Program-made: the position numbers and the translations under genes | DNA from: a bacterium CG_4_9_14_3_um_filter_65_15 | Lineage (GTDB): Bacteria > Krumholzibacteriota > Krumholzibacteriia > LZORAL124-64-63 | NCBI GenBank assembly: GCA_002790835.1 | Contig: PFVX01000094.1 | Location: 21,775 to 85,774, forward strand | Reading direction: 5' to 3' | Length of the DNA: 64,000 nt | The notes under the pieces: model-generated | Told to the model about the DNA's origin: nothing | Seen by the model: only the letters and a program-made list of their open reading frames with translations | Databases searched by the model: none | Shown here: piece by piece, positions 8,398-17,118 of the stretch | Layout of the letters: each line of letters starts with the position of its first letter | How positions within the stretch are numbered: position 1 is the stretch's first letter

Positions 8398-8769
8398 ATG
8401 AAACGAACTTTCGCCGTGCCCACGCTCAACGGAAAATGCTGCGCCCACTTCGGTCAATGCCACAGCTTCGCTCTGGTCGAAGTCGAAGACGGCGTGGCGG
8501 ACGAGGTCCGCTACCTCGACCCGCCCGACCACCAGCCGGGCAGCTTTCCCCGGTTTCTGGCCGAACAGGGCGTGGACGTGGTCCTGGCCGGAGGCATGGG
8601 TGTCATGGCCCAGAACCTGTTCCGGGAAAACAACATCGAGGTCCACATGGGCATCGGGATCGACGACCCCGGCCTCCTCGTGGAGCAGTTCCTGCTCGAC
8701 CAGCTGCCGACGGGGAAAAACCTCTGCAACCACGGGACCGGCGACCACGAACCCGTCTGCGAGGGCTGA
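8398..8769 (+). CDS. NifX/NifB-C type dinitrogenase iron-molybdenum cofactor-like protein
   Basis: This 123-aa protein of the NifX/NafY/NifB C-terminal family has an RNase H-like fold that carries Fe-S or Mo-Fe-S cofactors. The family core runs from AVPTLNGKCCAHFGQCHSFA to DVVLAGGMGVMAQNLF. No nitrogenase genes are present, so the role is probably in a MinD/NifX system of the kind that includes the Desulfovibrio orange protein (ORP) complex. The ATG at 8398 has a GGGAG site at good spacing, and the track start at 8371 adds an unconserved leader. The C-terminus NLCNHGTGDHEPVCEG adds extra Cys and His residues. Confidence 0.85.
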   Translation: MKRTFAVPTLNGKCCAHFGQCHSFALVEVEDGVADEVRYLDPPDHQPGSFPRFLAEQGVDVVLAGGMGVMAQNLFRENNIEVHMGIGIDDPGLLVEQFLLDQLPTGKNLCNHGTGDHEPVCEG

Positions 8770-8771
8770 CC

Positions 8772-9506
8772 TTGAAGGTCGCCATCGCCAACGGCAAGGG
8801 CGGCACCGGCAAGACATCGCTGGCGGCCGCCTTCGCGGTTCTGGCCGGGCCGCAGATCGTCGTGGCCGACTGCGACGTCGACGCCGCCGACATGCACCTG
8901 CTGCTGGCCCCGGACTTCGCCGATGGTGAGGATTTCCACGGCGGCGAACTGGCGGTCATCGACCAGCAAGCATGCAACGGCTGCGGCGGCTGCGCGGAGG
9001 TGTGCCGCTACGGGGCCATCCGGGAGGTGAACGGAAACTTCACGGTGGACGAGTCCGACAACTCGGGCAAGCTGGTGGCTAAGGTGAAGCACGAGGCCCG
9101 GACCGCGGCCGAACAGGAAGACCGGAAGCTGGTCCTGGTGGACGGATCCCCCGGAATCGGCTGCCCCGTCGTCTCCTCCCTTTCCGGTGCCGACCTCATG
9201 GTTCTGGTCACCGAGCCCACCGTCGCGGGCCTGCACGACCTCAAGCGGGTCCACGAGCTGGTGGAACGCTTCGGCATTCCCTGCGGCTGCATCGTCAACA
9301 AATGCGACCTGAACGCGGACGTGCTGGCGCAGCTGCGCCGCTTCCGGACCAAAACCGGCATCGCGGACCTGGCAGAGCTTCCCTACGACGAACAATTCAC
9401 CGCCGCGGTGACCGCCGGCCGGACCATCGTGGAACAGGATTCTGCGCTGAAGGGACAGGTGAGCGACTGCTGGCGCGCGATCACCACTCTGGTGGCCGCC
9501 AACTGA
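8772..9506 (+). CDS. MinD superfamily P-loop ATPase with inserted ferredoxin domain, one cluster missing
   Basis: This is a MRP/MinD-like ATPase (244 aa) with the deviant Walker A IANGKGGTGKTSLAA at the N-terminus and the signature VLVDGSPGIGCPVV. Members normally carry two inserted 4Fe-4S motifs and are about 280-290 aa. Only the first is here, CNGCGGCAEVCRYGAI. The sequence then jumps in frame from GNFTVDE to the SGKLVAKVK segment that usually follows the second cluster. The start is TTG at 8772, two bases after the previous stop, and the track start at 8436 is an antisense-like extension through the NifX gene. It is part of the DUF134 cluster and may be involved in Fe-S or Mo cofactor handling. 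Confidence 0.85.
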   Translation: MKVAIANGKGGTGKTSLAAAFAVLAGPQIVVADCDVDAADMHLLLAPDFADGEDFHGGELAVIDQQACNGCGGCAEVCRYGAIREVNGNFTVDESDNSGKLVAKVKHEARTAAEQEDRKLVLVDGSPGIGCPVVSSLSGADLMVLVTEPTVAGLHDLKRVHELVERFGIPCGCIVNKCDLNADVLAQLRRFRTKTGIADLAELPYDEQFTAAVTAGRTIVEQDSALKGQVSDCWRAITTLVAAN

Positions 9507-9653
9507 ACCCCGGGGCCGATCGGCCCCGGCGGCAACGCGGCCACCGCCCTGCAGGCCCTGGAAATGGAGCTCTATGTGGGCGCCGGGGAGATGACGGTGC
9601 AGGAAGCCTACGACGCCTACAATCAGGGAACACTGACGAAATTCGCCGACTGA
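9507..9653 (+). pseudogene. Unidentified C-terminal coding remnant in frame after the MinD-like ATPase stop
   Basis: Directly after the ATPase TGA, the same frame stays open for 46 codons and reads GPIGPGGNAATALQALEMEL, then a short acidic tail ending TLTKFAD and TGA. The composition and helical pattern look protein-like, and no start with a ribosome binding site is obvious except an internal ATG. It could be the tail of a lost neighbouring gene joined by deletion, or a tail cut off by a nonsense change. I do not recognise the parent family. Confidence 0.35.
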
Positions 9654-9667
9654 CCAGGAGACGGGAC

Positions 9668-10105
9668 ATGAAGAAGATCGGCATCATCATCTGCGACCGG
9701 TATTCCACCTGCGCGGGCGGCAAGTGCTTCCGCTCCCTGGCCGAGCGCGCCGGAGGATTCGCCCGCTACGCGGGCCAGGAGGTCGAACTGGTGGGTTTCA
9801 CCACGTGCGGCGGGTGTCCGGGCGGAAATGTGGAATACGCTCCCGAGGAGATGAAGGCCAACGGGGCCGAGGTCGTGCATCTGGCCACCGGGCTGGTCGT
9901 GGGCTACCCCCCCTGCCCGTACCTGGATCACTTTCGGGAATTCATCCCGCGCAAATTCGGCATGGAGGTCGTGGTGGGCACCCACCCCGTGCCGGAGAAG
10001 TATCACCTCGTCCACGAGGACCTCGGCACCTGGCCGACGATGAAGGCCCAGGGCGACCTGCAGGTCCTGCTGGCGGACCGGGCGACGCGGCTGGCATACG
10101 ACTGA
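9668..10105 (+). CDS. CGGC domain-containing protein
   Basis: This 145-aa protein has the CGGC domain, a small cysteine-rich domain predicted to bind metal or an Fe-S cluster. The motifs ICDRYSTCAGGKCFRSL near the N-terminus, FTTCGGCPGGNVEYAP in the middle and GYPPCPYLDHFREFI are all present. The ATG at 9668 has an AGGAG site seven bases upstream. CGGC proteins are common partners of MinD-like ATPases and NifX proteins, which fits this cluster. Its biochemical role is unknown. Confidence 0.85.
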   Translation: MKKIGIIICDRYSTCAGGKCFRSLAERAGGFARYAGQEVELVGFTTCGGCPGGNVEYAPEEMKANGAEVVHLATGLVVGYPPCPYLDHFREFIPRKFGMEVVVGTHPVPEKYHLVHEDLGTWPTMKAQGDLQVLLADRATRLAYD

Positions 10106-10187
10106 GGCCGAGGGGGACGCCTCGTCGTGGTTTACCAGATCCCGGAGCTGTGGTAGCCTCCCTGTCATATGAGTTGAACTCGCCCCC

Positions 10188-13100
10188 ATGAACGGTCCGC
10201 GCAGGGGAAGGGCAGACCACATGACCTGGAGCGCTCCTCACAGCTTTGACCCCGTCAATCGCCTCCTCACAAGACCGGTGAGGTGCCGGCGGGCCTTCCG
10301 CATGATGGGCACGATACTGTTCGCCTGCGCCATGGCCACCGGATCATCCGCCCAATCCGACCACACCTGTAGCCACTTCCGCCCCCTGCCCCCCGAACAG
10401 AGGGTCGTGCAGAATTCGGTGCGTGGGATTGCCCAGGACAACCAGGGATTTCTCTGGATCGCCACCCTGGGGGGGGTGCACCGCTTCGACGGCCAGGAAA
10501 TGCTCCGCGTGAACACCGAGCTGGCCAGCAATCAGGAGCTCGACCTGGGGCGGATCTCTTTCCTGACCCTCGACTCCGGTGGAAACCTGTGGTTGGCCGG
10601 GCCTTCCGGCAGCCTCGACCGCATCCGGTACGCCGACGGCAAACCCGAATCCTTCACCGCGGCCCTGGAGGGCTCCGGCAGCGGTCCGGGGTGGTCCGTT
10701 TGGCAGGTCGAAGACCTCGGCACCGGCCGCCTGGTCCTGCTGGCCGACGGCCGGCTGTTCCTCCTGGATCCCGACAGGATGGAGACCCGGGCCCTGGACG
10801 TGATCTTTCCCGCCTGGTGGAAGGTCCACGGCCTCCGGCGCATCCTGGCCCTGGAGGGTGACCGGCTGTTGACATACAACGAACACCAGCTGGGCGTCAT
10901 CAACCTCGCCGAAGGGACCCTGGACCGGATCTTCGGAGCCGACAGCGGCCCGTTGCCGAAGGATTTCGTCTGCGGCATGGGCCGGATGCGCGACGGCTCG
11001 GTGTGGGTATGCGGAACCCAGGGCCGGGTGGGCGAAGTGGGGATGGTCGCCGACCACGTCCAGGTCACGGTGCACCAGTTGCCGGTGGAGACCGACTTGC
11101 GGCTGCTGTCCCGGGGACTGAGGGATGAATTCTGGCTGGTTGGCTCCGGGGACGAGCTGCTCCAATGGCAAATGCGGAGCAACCGGGTCACCGTCCATGA
11201 ACTCGACCGGGATGGGCATCCCATGCCCGGAGACCAAATCATCACGGAGCTGCTGGTCGACCGCTCGGGTGTGGTCTGGGTGGGGACCGAAGGCTATGGC
11301 GTGTTCCGCTTCGACCCCAGCAGCGAGCGTTTCCAGAGCATGACCGGGCACGACAACGGCCACAACGGATTCAGCGACCCCTATCTGTGGGATATTCGGG
11401 AGGATTCCACCGGCATCATCATCGCTGGGCGTGGCGAATTCGGACGCATGGACCCCCGAAACCACCAATACCAGGCCCTTCTCGACCTCAAACATGACCC
11501 CCGGTGCGCGGAATTGGGCGACCTGTTTTGCGTGCTGCCGCTGGACGGCGGCGCCTACCTTTTGGGCACCAAGCCGCACAACCTCGTCCGATACGATCCT
11601 GCGGCCGGGACGTTGACGCCGGTGAACGGCAGTGGTGAGGCGCTCGGCGAAGGAATAGTTCCGAACGTTCTGGAGCGCGATGAAGGCGGCTCGATCTGGG
11701 TGTTCGGTATCAAGGAAACCCTGCTGCTGGGCGAGGACGCCGCAACTTGGCTGCCCGTGCCTCCCACCCTCGCGCAAGCCCTCGACGGGGTGCGCGTGCG
11801 TTGCCTGGCCCAAGCGCCGGACGGCGTGCGGTTCTTCGGCACCGAAACGCTGGGGGTGCTGCGCTGGGATCCGCAGCGAGGCGCCTTGGATACCTGGCAA
11901 GCGGATGCCGACTCCTCGACCCTGCCCCACAACGGCGTGCGCTCGCTGCACCTGGATGACGGGGGCACATTGTGGATCGGCAGTTACGGCGGCCTGTCCC
12001 GACTGGACGACGCCGCCCGCGCCGCCCCCGGCGCGGCGGTTGCGACCTATACCACGGCCGACGGCCTGCCCGACAACACCATCTACTCCATCCTGCCCGA
12101 GAAAGACGGAGCCCTGTGGCTGGCCACGAACCTCGGGCTGTGCCGATTCGACCCCGCCGATGCCGGCACCCGCAACTTCAACCTGGATGACGGCATGGCC
12201 AACAACGAGTTCAACGGCGGCGCCTCCCTGGTCGGCAGCGACGGAACCCTGTATCTGGGCGGCGTGAACGGCCTGACCTGGTTCCGGCCCTCGACCGGAT
12301 ACCTCAACCGGATTCCGCCCAAGGCCGCCCTCACCCACGTGAAGGTCGGCGGAAAACCCCTCGGCAACCCCTTGACGCTGACTCGGCTGGACCATCTGGT
12401 CGTGCCCTGGCGCCACAACAGCCTGGAGTTCAACCTGGCCGCCCTCTGCTTCCAGCAACCGGACCGGCAACGGGCGCGGTACCGCATCGACGGGGTCACC
12501 GACGACTGGTGGGAGGTTTCCCGGGGGCAGCCGATCACGCTCATCCACCTGCCCTTTGGCGACCGACGGCTGGAGTATCGCGTCAGCAACAATGACGGGC
12601 TTTGGAGCCCGATCAACACTCTCTCCCTCCACGTGGCGACACCGCCTTGGCAGCAATGGTGGGCCTGGGCGATCTATGCCATCGTGGTCGGCGGGGCGAT
12701 CTGGCTGATCGTCCGCTTATTCCGGCGCCGGCAGGTCCGCAGCGCCGCGCACGCCTCCCGCCTCGCCCAGGCGGACAAGTTGAAGGCGGTGGGGCAACTC
12801 GCCGCCGGCCTGGCCCACGACTTCAACAACCACCTGCAGATCATCATGAGCAGCGCTGAACTGGCGAGCCAGGAGCTGGAGCCCGGCCATCCCGGACAAC
12901 AGTCCCTGCGGAGGATCGTGAACACCGGTCGCCGGGCGGGACTGCTTTCGGCGCGCCTGTTGACCTTCGCCAAGGAATCGGATCCCGGGCGTGAGGACCT
13001 GGATCTGGACGAGGTCGTCACGAACCTGCGCGACCTGATCACCAGCTTCCTGGGCGCGTCCGTCGAGTTTGTCTGCGAGAGGCAACCGGGTGTCAAGATC

Positions 13101-13895
13101 GTCCACGCCAACCGCGAACAGATCGAGCAGGTGCTGCTGAACCTGTGCGTCAACGCGCGCGACGCCAGCACGAGCCACGGGCGCATCGAGATCGGCACCT
13201 CCGTGGTCGAGGAGGGCGGCCGGCGGTGGTGCCTTTGCGAGGTTCGCGACAACGGCGCGGGCATTCCCGAAGGCCTGCGGCGGAAAGTCTTCGAGCCGTT
13301 CTTCAGCACCAAGCCCAACGGCGAGGGCACGGGGCTCGGCCTGTCCATGGTCAAGCGCATCGTGTCCCGCCACGGGGGCCGCATCGAATTGTCGGACAAC
13401 GAAATGGGCGGCACCACCATGGGCGTGCTCCTCCCCTGCGCAACGGCGGAAGTCCCCGCCTCCCCACCGGCGCCCGCCCTCGCGCCGGATCCGGCGACCG
13501 CCCCCCGCGCGCGCACCGTGCTGGTGGCCGACGACGAGGAGATCGTCAACCGGGTGACCACGGCCATCCTGGAGCGCGCCGGATTCACCGTCCTGAGCGC
13601 CCACCACGGCCGCGAGGCCGTGGCCATGCTGGAACAGCACCCCGAGATCGCGTTGATCGTGCTGGATGTGATCATGCCCGTCATGGGCGGACGGGAAGTT
13701 TATGAATACATTCACGAACACGCGTTACCGATGGCGGTGATCATGTGCTCGGGCCAGAGCTTCTCCGCCCTGGAAGGTGCCGACCTGGCGGCGGCGGGCG
13801 TGCCCGTTCTGTCCAAACCGTACACCGCGCGCCAGCTGCTGGATGCGGTGGAGCGGCTGCTGGGAAAGCCGACGAAGGTGACGGCGGAACCGTAG
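10188..13895 (+). CDS. Reg_prop hybrid sensor histidine kinase / response regulator
   Basis: This 1235-aa protein is a signal-transducing membrane kinase. After a signal-like segment (MMGTILFACAMATGSSAQ) comes a long periplasmic beta-propeller of two-component regulator repeats (for example GIAQDNQGFLWIATLGGV). A Y_Y_Y domain follows (LEYRVSNNDGLWSP), then one membrane helix at about 820-842. The kinase core has the phospho-acceptor His in LAHDFNNHLQ (about H876), the N-box NLCVNARD, DNGAGIP and GTGLGLSMV. A C-terminal receiver has Asp in IVLDVIMP (about D1159) and Lys in LSKPY. No DNA-binding output domain is fused, unlike Bacteroides HTCS proteins, so a partner regulator must exist elsewhere. 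ATGs at 10221 and 10302 are alternative starts. Confidence 0.9.
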   Translation: MNGPRRGRADHMTWSAPHSFDPVNRLLTRPVRCRRAFRMMGTILFACAMATGSSAQSDHTCSHFRPLPPEQRVVQNSVRGIAQDNQGFLWIATLGGVHRFDGQEMLRVNTELASNQELDLGRISFLTLDSGGNLWLAGPSGSLDRIRYADGKPESFTAALEGSGSGPGWSVWQVEDLGTGRLVLLADGRLFLLDPDRMETRALDVIFPAWWKVHGLRRILALEGDRLLTYNEHQLGVINLAEGTLDRIFGADSGPLPKDFVCGMGRMRDGSVWVCGTQGRVGEVGMVADHVQVTVHQLPVETDLRLLSRGLRDEFWLVGSGDELLQWQMRSNRVTVHELDRDGHPMPGDQIITELLVDRSGVVWVGTEGYGVFRFDPSSERFQSMTGHDNGHNGFSDPYLWDIREDSTGIIIAGRGEFGRMDPRNHQYQALLDLKHDPRCAELGDLFCVLPLDGGAYLLGTKPHNLVRYDPAAGTLTPVNGSGEALGEGIVPNVLERDEGGSIWVFGIKETLLLGEDAATWLPVPPTLAQALDGVRVRCLAQAPDGVRFFGTETLGVLRWDPQRGALDTWQADADSSTLPHNGVRSLHLDDGGTLWIGSYGGLSRLDDAARAAPGAAVATYTTADGLPDNTIYSILPEKDGALWLATNLGLCRFDPADAGTRNFNLDDGMANNEFNGGASLVGSDGTLYLGGVNGLTWFRPSTGYLNRIPPKAALTHVKVGGKPLGNPLTLTRLDHLVVPWRHNSLEFNLAALCFQQPDRQRARYRIDGVTDDWWEVSRGQPITLIHLPFGDRRLEYRVSNNDGLWSPINTLSLHVATPPWQQWWAWAIYAIVVGGAIWLIVRLFRRRQVRSAAHASRLAQADKLKAVGQLAAGLAHDFNNHLQIIMSSAELASQELEPGHPGQQSLRRIVNTGRRAGLLSARLLTFAKESDPGREDLDLDEVVTNLRDLITSFLGASVEFVCERQPGVKIVHANREQIEQVLLNLCVNARDASTSHGRIEIGTSVVEEGGRRWCLCEVRDNGAGIPEGLRRKVFEPFFSTKPNGEGTGLGLSMVKRIVSRHGGRIELSDNEMGGTTMGVLLPCATAEVPASPPAPALAPDPATAPRARTVLVADDEEIVNRVTTAILERAGFTVLSAHHGREAVAMLEQHPEIALIVLDVIMPVMGGREVYEYIHEHALPMAVIMCSGQSFSALEGADLAAAGVPVLSKPYTARQLLDAVERLLGKPTKVTAEP

Positions 13896-13912
13896 ATTCG
13901 CCGGGTATTCCA

Positions 13913-13938
13913 GCCCCGATTTCCACAGGGGCCGTTTT
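13913..13938 (+). terminator. Possible terminator after the hybrid kinase gene
   Basis: GCCCC and GGGGC form a 5-bp stem with a 10-base loop, followed by CGTTTT. The stem is short, so this may be only a weak terminator. It lies 18 bp after the kinase stop and ahead of glgP. Confidence 0.35.
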
Positions 13939-14000
13939 CCCCGCTATGGTTCGGATCGGCGAATTGTGAACCGGACGGTGTCCCGAACCTGGAGAAACCC

Positions 14001-16142
14001 ATGAACCAGACCCCGACCATCTTCCTGCAATTGCCGCCCCGGTTGGCCGGCCTCGAGGACCTCGCCGAGAACCTCTGGTGGAGCTGGCATCCCCGCGCCC
14101 GCATGCTGTTCAAGCTGCTGGACCGGATGGCCTGGAAGCAGAGCGGTCACAATCCCGATTGCATGCTCCGCGAACTGCCGGTCGAGATCCTCACCGCGGC
14201 GGCGGCGAACCCGGAATACCTTCGCCTCTACGACGAGGTCATGACCCAGTTCCAGGGACATATCGAAGGGCAGCAATGCGCCTATCTGGGCTTCCCGCGC
14301 CGGGACCGGGACTTCGCGGTCGCCTATTTCTCCGCCGAGTACGGCCTGCACCGATCTTTGCCCTTCTACGCCGGCGGCCTCGGGTTCCTGGCCGGGGATC
14401 ACCTGAAGGAATGCAGCGACCTGTGCATTCCGCTGGTCGCGGTGGGCTTCATGTATCCGGAAGGCTACCTGCGCCAACGCCTGCGGGACGACGGCTGGCA
14501 GGAGAACCAGGACGAACCGCTGGACCGCGATGCCGCCCCCATCAGCCGCGTGCTGGACAAGGAGGGCAACCAGGTGGTGATCCGGGTGCCGGTCCTGGAA
14601 CCGGCGGTCCACGTGGCGATCTGGAAGGTGAGCGTCGGTCAGATCCCCCTCTACCTCCTGGACACCGATCTGGCTCAGAACGACCCCGACAGCCGGAAAA
14701 TATGCTCTCGGCTGTACATCGGAGACCTGGAGAACCGCCTGCGGCAGGAGATGGTGCTGGGCCTGGGCGGGGCCGAGGCCCTGCGCGCCCTGGGCATCAA
14801 CCATTATCTGATGCACCTGAACGAAGGGCACGCGGCCTTCGCCCTGCTGGAACGGGTGCGTGAACTGGTCGCGGCAGGAGCCACCCCGGACGAGGCTCGC
14901 GAACGGATCCACCGCTCATCCATCTTCACCACCCACACCCCCGTGCCCGCCGGCCACGACGTGTTCCCCAACGAGATGATCGAGCGCTTCTTCGGATCCT
15001 ACGGGGAAAAGCTGGGCCTGGACCGGGAGGCCTTCCTGGCCCTGGGCGCTCACCCCGAGCATCCCGGCGACGGCTTCAACATGTCCGCCCTCGCCCTGCG
15101 GCTGTCCGCCCGGACCAACGGGGTCAGCCGGCGCCACGGCGAGGTTTCGCGCCGGATGTGGCAAAGCCTTTGGCCCGACCTGCCGGTCGAGGACGTCCCG
15201 ATCACATCCATCACCAACGGGGTGCATGTGCCCACCTGGATCGAGCCCAAACTGCAGCTGCTGCTGGACCGGTACCTGGGGCCCGATTGGCTGGCCAATC
15301 ACGACGATCCCGCGGCGTGGGCCGGCCTGGACGGCATTCCCGACGGCGAGCTGTGGCGCGCCCACTACTGGCTGAAGACCAAGCTCATCGACGCGATCCG
15401 CGAACGCGCGCGGCAGCGGTGGCTGAATGACGGCGCCAGCCCGTCCCTGGTCATGGCCGGGGGCGCCCTGCTGGACCCGGCGGTCCTGACCATCGGGTTC
15501 GCGCGAAGGTTCGCGACCTACAAGCGGGCCACGCTCATCCTGCACGACCGCGACCGCCTGAAGAGTCTGCTGACGGACCCCAGCCGCCCGGTGCAGTTCA
15601 TCTTCGCGGGCAAGGCCCACCCTGCCGACGACCCCGGCAAGCGGCTCCTGCAGGAGCTCGTCAACACCGCCCGCGACCCGGCCTTCGGCGGGCGCATCGC
15701 CTTCGTGGAGGACTACGGGGAACAGCTGGGCCAGTACATGGTCCACGGCGTGGACGTCTGGCTCAACAACCCCCTGCCGCCGATGGAGGCCTGCGGGACC
15801 AGCGGCATGAAGGCCGCCCTGAACGGCGTGCCCCAGCTGAGCTTCCTGGACGGCTGGTGGGAAGAAGGGTTCAACGGCGCCAACGGCTGGGCCCTGCCCC
15901 ACGAGGAAAGGGATGGCGACCGCGACAGTCTGGACGCCCAGCGGCTGTATGACACCCTGGCCGACGCGGTCATTCCTCTTTATTACGACACCGACGACGA
16001 CGGCGTGCCAACCCGCTGGGTGCAGACCATGAAGGCCGCCATGCTCGCTGCGGGCGCGCCGTTTTCCGCCCGCAGAATGGTCAAGGAGTACGCGCAGGAG
16101 TTCTATGCCCCGGCGCTGCAGGAGTTCTCGCAGAAAAAATAG
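14001..16142 (+). CDS. glgP: Alpha-glucan (glycogen) phosphorylase, short bacterial type
   Basis: This GT35 enzyme phosphorolyses alpha-1,4-glucans to glucose-1-phosphate (713 aa). The N-terminal DUF3417 segment (LAGLEDLAENLWWSWHPRAR) marks the short archaeal/bacterial subgroup. Core motifs are HLNEGHAAFALLERVR, TTHTPVPAGHD and TNGVHVPTWIEP. The PLP-binding region EACGTSGMKAALNG has its lysine at about residue 605. ATG 14001 follows a GGAG site (CTGGAGAAACCC). The gene appears monocistronic, converging with the pseudogene at 16160. It probably mobilises stored glycogen. Confidence 0.92.
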   Translation: MNQTPTIFLQLPPRLAGLEDLAENLWWSWHPRARMLFKLLDRMAWKQSGHNPDCMLRELPVEILTAAAANPEYLRLYDEVMTQFQGHIEGQQCAYLGFPRRDRDFAVAYFSAEYGLHRSLPFYAGGLGFLAGDHLKECSDLCIPLVAVGFMYPEGYLRQRLRDDGWQENQDEPLDRDAAPISRVLDKEGNQVVIRVPVLEPAVHVAIWKVSVGQIPLYLLDTDLAQNDPDSRKICSRLYIGDLENRLRQEMVLGLGGAEALRALGINHYLMHLNEGHAAFALLERVRELVAAGATPDEARERIHRSSIFTTHTPVPAGHDVFPNEMIERFFGSYGEKLGLDREAFLALGAHPEHPGDGFNMSALALRLSARTNGVSRRHGEVSRRMWQSLWPDLPVEDVPITSITNGVHVPTWIEPKLQLLLDRYLGPDWLANHDDPAAWAGLDGIPDGELWRAHYWLKTKLIDAIRERARQRWLNDGASPSLVMAGGALLDPAVLTIGFARRFATYKRATLILHDRDRLKSLLTDPSRPVQFIFAGKAHPADDPGKRLLQELVNTARDPAFGGRIAFVEDYGEQLGQYMVHGVDVWLNNPLPPMEACGTSGMKAALNGVPQLSFLDGWWEEGFNGANGWALPHEERDGDRDSLDAQRLYDTLADAVIPLYYDTDDDGVPTRWVQTMKAAMLAAGAPFSARRMVKEYAQEFYAPALQEFSQKK

Positions 16143-16159
16143 GCGGCCATCCGCCGGAG

Positions 16160-16614
16160 TCAGGAACCCCGAGGATTGCCCTGCCCCGCCAACGCCGCTT
16201 TTACATGCTGCATCAGCGCCCGGCTGAACCGCACCGCCTCGTCGGCCGTCAGGTGCGACCACTCGGGGCAGTCGAAACCGGCCAGTTCGGGATGGTCGGC
16301 GTAGTGGATGCCCGGCGATTCGCTCGCGGTGAGCCTGCCCGCCCAGAAGGCCTCCCGGGGCGTGAATTTCCGTTCCAGTTCGCGCACGCCCCCGTGTGAC
16401 GGCGGGCGCACCCAGACGATGCGGGCGCCGCGGGGGCGCAATTTCTGCGCGGCGGCGGCGATGCGCGCGAACTGGCCGTCGGCGCTCTGCTGCATCATTC
16501 TGCCGAATCCCCCTTCCGAAACCCCAGGCGGCGGCCCCGGCGGCGTGAACAGGGGCAGCCAGATCTGCTTGATGCGCCCGGCCAGCGGCGTGCCGAAATC
16601 ACACAGCTGCCACA
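16160..16614 (-). pseudogene. SGNH/GDSL hydrolase, 5'-truncated remnant
   Basis: The frame reads ARIVWVRPPSHGGVRELERK, then HYADHPELAGFDCPEWSHLT and a C-terminal helix, which is the C-terminal half of an SGNH-type hydrolase. The DCPEWSHLT stretch supplies the late Asp/His of the catalytic triad. The N-terminal half with the GDS nucleophile is missing. At about 16614 the sequence switches abruptly into a fragment of the membrane-protein gene duplicated from 17622-18380. The track start at 16630 is therefore an accident of the junction. Probably non-functional. Confidence 0.6.
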
Positions 16615-16725
16615 TGCGGCACCGGCACAAACAACGTCAGGAACACCGTGCCTAGCACCAAAGGAGCCCAACCGCGCATCCTCCTTCCTCACACCACGGA
16701 TACGGGGTACCGCTTTCACCATTCC
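16599..16725 (-). pseudogene. Internally deleted duplicate of the 17622-18380 membrane-protein gene
   Basis: Bases 16616-16655 match 17925-17964 almost exactly (GCGGCACCGGCACAAACA...), and 16657-16720 match 18360-18425, the start codon and leader of the same gene. About 400 bp of the gene's middle are missing between the two blocks. The result is a 26-codon ORF, ATG 16679 to TGA 16599, starting MRGWAPLV, joining VFLTLFVPVP and then running into the SGNH remnant. The ribosome binding site and leader are preserved. Similarity at the DNA level in the leader points to recent duplication followed by deletion. Confidence 0.7.
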
Positions 16726-16744
16726 ACTCCTCCCCAGCCACCGA

Positions 16745-17118
16745 TCCCGACAGCAAATGATCTCCATGGGTTCGTCGCTTTCCTCTTCCCCGAAGTCGAC
16801 GCTCTGGGCTCCGACGGAGGCCCAACGAGCCAGGACGTAGCCCTTGATGAGCAGGATTCGGCCGTCTCCTAGGAATTTCAGGCCGTCGTAGCTGGAGTCG
16901 CCTTCGCTGGCCACCGAAACCTCCTGCAGATAGCTTCCGTCCGCATCGAAGGTGTCGTAGCTGCAGAGAATGCCGGCGGGCTGTTCGCGTCCGCTGCGAC
17001 TGTGCTGGACCCAGAGGATTCCCTCATCGTCCACGAAGATTTCCGTGATGGCCGGTTCGGTATCGGCCAAGTGGCGTTCCATCTGGCCCGGGAAGGGTGA
17101 ACCAGAACCAGCCATTCC
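16745..17118 (-). pseudogene. 6-bladed beta-propeller protein, C-terminal remnant
   Basis: The minus-strand frame carries propeller-like sequence: TEIFVDDEGILWVQHSRSGR, then FDADGSYLQEVSVASEG and YDGLKFLGDGRILLIKGYV, ending near DEPMEIICCR. This matches the last blades of the secreted 6-bladed propeller proteins common in related genomes. The N-terminal portion and signal peptide are absent. At the upstream edge (about 17118) the DNA turns into an HNH nuclease fragment on the opposite strand. At the downstream edge it runs into the leader of the duplicated membrane gene. The 242-aa track ORF spans these junctions and is not a real protein. Confidence 0.6.

Noticed and set aside
8436-9506. 356-aa ORF as the ATPase gene
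   Set aside because: The first 112 residues overlap the NifX-like gene in another frame. The Walker motif starts right after TTG 8772.
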